Shown piece after piece: positions 62,240 through 64,000 of a stretch of 64,000 nt of DNA. The notes under the pieces were generated by a model, which searched no databases, was not told where the DNA came from, and was given only the letters and a program-made list of their open reading frames with translations. Both the position numbers and the translations under genes were made by a program. Each line of letters opens with the position of its first letter. Position 1 is the stretch's first letter. Source of the stretch: Burkholderia cepacia GG4 (GTDB taxonomy: Bacteria > Pseudomonadota > Gammaproteobacteria > Burkholderiales > Burkholderiaceae); assembly GCF_000292915.1 (NCBI RefSeq), contig NC_018514.1, positions 2,294,001-2,358,000 on the forward strand, read 5' to 3'.

Positions 62240-63190
62240 ATGCACCGCGAACTGAACCAACCGATGGGCGGCAACGAGATGCCGCGTTTTGGCGGCATCG
62301 CCACGATGATGCGCCTGCCGCAGGCCGACACGACCGACGGGCTCGACGTGTGTTTCGTCGGCGTGCCGCTCGACCTCGGCACGTCGAACCGCTCGGGTTC
62401 GCGCTTCGGCCCGCGCCAGATCCGCACCGAATCCGTGCTGCTGCGCCCGTACAACATGGCCACGCGCGCAGCGCCGTTCGATTCGCTGCAGGTCGCCGAT
62501 ATCGGTGACGTCGCGACCAACCCTTACGACCTGAAGGATTCGGTGCGCCGCATCGAGGAAGCGTACGACGAGATCGTCGCGAACGGCTGCCGGCCGATCA
62601 CGCTCGGCGGCGACCACACGATCGCGTGGCCGATCCTGCGCGCGCTGCATAAAAAGTACGGCAAGGTCGCCGTGGTGCACGTCGACGCGCACGCGGACGT
62701 GAACGACACGATGTTCGGCGAGAAGATCGCACACGGCACGCCGTTCCGCCGCGCGGTGGAAGACGGCCTGCTGCAATGCGACAAGGTCACGCAGATCGGC
62801 CTGCGCGGCACCGGCTACCACGCGGAAGATTTCGACTGGTGCCGCCAGCAGGGCTTCACGGTCGTGCAGGCGGAAGCATGCTGGAACAAGTCGCTCGCGC
62901 CGCTGATGGCGCAGGTGCGCGAACGCGTCGGCGACACGCCGGTCTACCTGAGCTTCGACATCGACGGCCTCGACCCGTCGTTCGCGCCCGGCACCGGCAC
63001 GCCGGAAATCGGCGGCCTGTCGGTGCAGCAGGGTCTCGAGATCATTCGCGGGATGAAGGGGCTGAACATCGTCGGCGCGGATCTCGTCGAAGTGTCGCCG
63101 CCGTACGATCCGACCGGCACCACCGCGCTCGTCGGCGCGAACCTCGCATTCGAGATGCTCTGTGTGATGCCGGGCGTCGCCTACCGCTAA
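62240..63190 (+). CDS. gbuA: Ureohydrolase of the guanidinobutyrase/agmatinase type
   Basis: 316 residues, arginase superfamily. Mn ligands are visible: GGDHTIAW (His126), HVDAHADVND (Asp149, His151, Asp153), and SFDIDGLDPSFAPGTGTPE. The N-terminus QPMGGNEMPRFGGIATMMRLP is that of guanidinobutyrases (GbuA), which hydrolyse 4-guanidinobutyrate to GABA and urea; agmatinase activity is the alternative. AGAGGAG lies 8 bases upstream. It is followed 21 bases later by an aldehyde dehydrogenase gene, the enzyme that would make 4-guanidinobutyrate. Confidence 0.88.
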   Translation: MHRELNQPMGGNEMPRFGGIATMMRLPQADTTDGLDVCFVGVPLDLGTSNRSGSRFGPRQIRTESVLLRPYNMATRAAPFDSLQVADIGDVATNPYDLKDSVRRIEEAYDEIVANGCRPITLGGDHTIAWPILRALHKKYGKVAVVHVDAHADVNDTMFGEKIAHGTPFRRAVEDGLLQCDKVTQIGLRGTGYHAEDFDWCRQQGFTVVQAEACWNKSLAPLMAQVRERVGDTPVYLSFDIDGLDPSFAPGTGTPEIGGLSVQQGLEIIRGMKGLNIVGADLVEVSPPYDPTGTTALVGANLAFEMLCVMPGVAYR

Positions 63191-63211
63191 CCCGATCGAC
63201 AGGAAAACACC

Positions 63212-64000
63212 ATGTCCACCGCTGAGCTTTCCCCTTCCGCCGCGACGCTCGTGCTGCCCGCCGCGCGCATCGCCGGCCAGCCCGTGCGCACGCATTCCGA
63301 TGAAGCCGGCGCGCCGATCTTCAACGCCTCGACCGGCGAGACGATCGGCTGGCAGGAATTCGCGACGCCCGCGCACGTCGACGCTGCGGTACGTGCCGCG
63401 CGCGACGCACTCGCCGGCTGGCAACGCACGCCGCCCGCCGAACGCGGCCGCCTGCTCGCGAAGATCGCCGAACGCGTCGAAGCCGAACGCGAGCGCCTTG
63501 CCGCGCTGCAGATGCAGGTGAGCGGCAAGCCACCGTTCGAGGCCGACGCCGACGTCGGCGACGTCGCCGCGACGTTCGCGTATTACGCGCAGCTGTGCGA
63601 CGACGCAGCGCTGTTCGCGGCCGAGCCCGTCGCGCTGCCGAGCGACGCCGTCGTGGCCGAACGCTTCTACGACGCGGTCGGCGTCGCCGCGCTGATCATG
63701 CCGTGGAACTTCCCGATGGTGACGACCGCGTGGAAGCTCGCGCCCGCGCTCGCGGCCGGCTGCACGGTCGTGCTGAAGCCATCCGAACTGACGTCGCCGA
63801 CCGAGCACGCGCTCTTCGACCTGATCGCCGCAGCCGGCGTGCCGGACGGCGTCGTCAACGTCGTGAACGGCGGCGCCGAGGTCGGCGCGGCGCTGACCGC
63901 GCATCCGCTGATCGACAAGATCTCGTTTACCGGCAGCACTGCTGCCGGGCGCAAGGTCATGCAGGCCGCGGCCGAGGACATGAAGCGCGTGACGCTCGAG
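63212..64000 (+). CDS. Aldehyde dehydrogenase, 3' end outside the window
   Basis: 263 codons from ATG 63212 (AGGA upstream), open to the right edge. ALDH superfamily: VAALIMPWNFPMVTTAWKLAPALAAGCTVVLKPSEL and NVVNGGAEVGAALTAHPLIDKISFTGSTAAGRKVMQ; the sequence ends just at the general-base segment, so the catalytic Cys is not seen. With the preceding ureohydrolase it probably oxidises 4-guanidinobutyraldehyde or 4-aminobutyraldehyde (KauB-like), but family alone would say betaine-aldehyde-dehydrogenase-like. Confidence 0.87.
   Translation, partial: MSTAELSPSAATLVLPAARIAGQPVRTHSDEAGAPIFNASTGETIGWQEFATPAHVDAAVRAARDALAGWQRTPPAERGRLLAKIAERVEAERERLAALQMQVSGKPPFEADADVGDVAATFAYYAQLCDDAALFAAEPVALPSDAVVAERFYDAVGVAALIMPWNFPMVTTAWKLAPALAAGCTVVLKPSELTSPTEHALFDLIAAAGVPDGVVNVVNGGAEVGAALTAHPLIDKISFTGSTAAGRKVMQAAAEDMKRVTLE

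Overview
The window is a very GC-rich (well above 60 percent by eye), densely coded bacterial segment. It has Burkholderia hallmarks: a Gram-negative trimeric-type porin, a DUF3138 outer-membrane protein, a second-type glyA, many LysR/AraC/LuxR regulator-plus-catabolic-operon modules, and an IrlRS/CusRS-like metal two-component system. The best guess is a secondary replicon of a Burkholderia (probably cepacia complex) strain. No rRNA, tRNA, CRISPR array, phage or insertion sequence was seen. Both ends cut genes: an unknown secreted protein on the left and an aldehyde dehydrogenase on the right.

0-12.4 kb: regulator, GST and porin, then a complete hydroquinone/hydroxyquinol lower pathway on the minus strand. 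It holds two-subunit hydroquinone 1,2-dioxygenase, 4-hydroxymuconic semialdehyde dehydrogenase, maleylacetate reductase, hydroxyquinol 1,2-dioxygenase, a YciI/TftG-like protein and a Rieske ferredoxin, with its own LysR regulator and MFS transporter. A 17-bp LysR box occurs identically before the operon and before the transporter, each centred about 66 bp upstream of the predicted transcription start.

12.4-29.3 kb: mixed accessory and housekeeping genes. These are an orphan PAAR protein, a cysteine desulfurase fused to a DUF442 domain, a beheaded LysR remnant, a DJ-1/GlxA pair, an APC permease, glyA, an AraC-controlled FAD oxidase/SDR operon, an S10 carboxypeptidase lipoprotein with a small partner, and a secreted ExeM/NucH-type nuclease.

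29.3-46.3 kb: a copper-handling island. copD, copC, a CusF-like chaperone, a multicopper oxidase, an outer-membrane efflux lipoprotein and two small secreted proteins run away from a divergent copRS pair that has two CusR-like boxes in its promoter region. A second minus-strand operon encodes CusC-, CusB(-CusF fusion)-, CusA- and CusF-like proteins. Between the two lies a CaCA-family cation exporter preceded by a yybP-ykoY (manganese) riboswitch, a strong hairpin and a putative 22-codon leader frame.

46.3-64 kb: an HxlR/GST divergent pair, an unknown pair of small proteins, an MFS carrier, a C45-type acyltransferase and a DUF3138 protein. Then follows an amine/guanidine catabolic cluster: polyamine-type binding protein, YtcJ-like amidohydrolase, two paralogous LuxR-type regulators, LysR, MFS, PuuB-like FAD oxidoreductase, EutQ-like cupin, guanidinobutyrase-like ureohydrolase and aldehyde dehydrogenase. 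Three promoters of this cluster share a 26-bp motif ending exactly 16 bp before the -10 hexamer. This is the most suggestive undescribed regulatory signal in the window.
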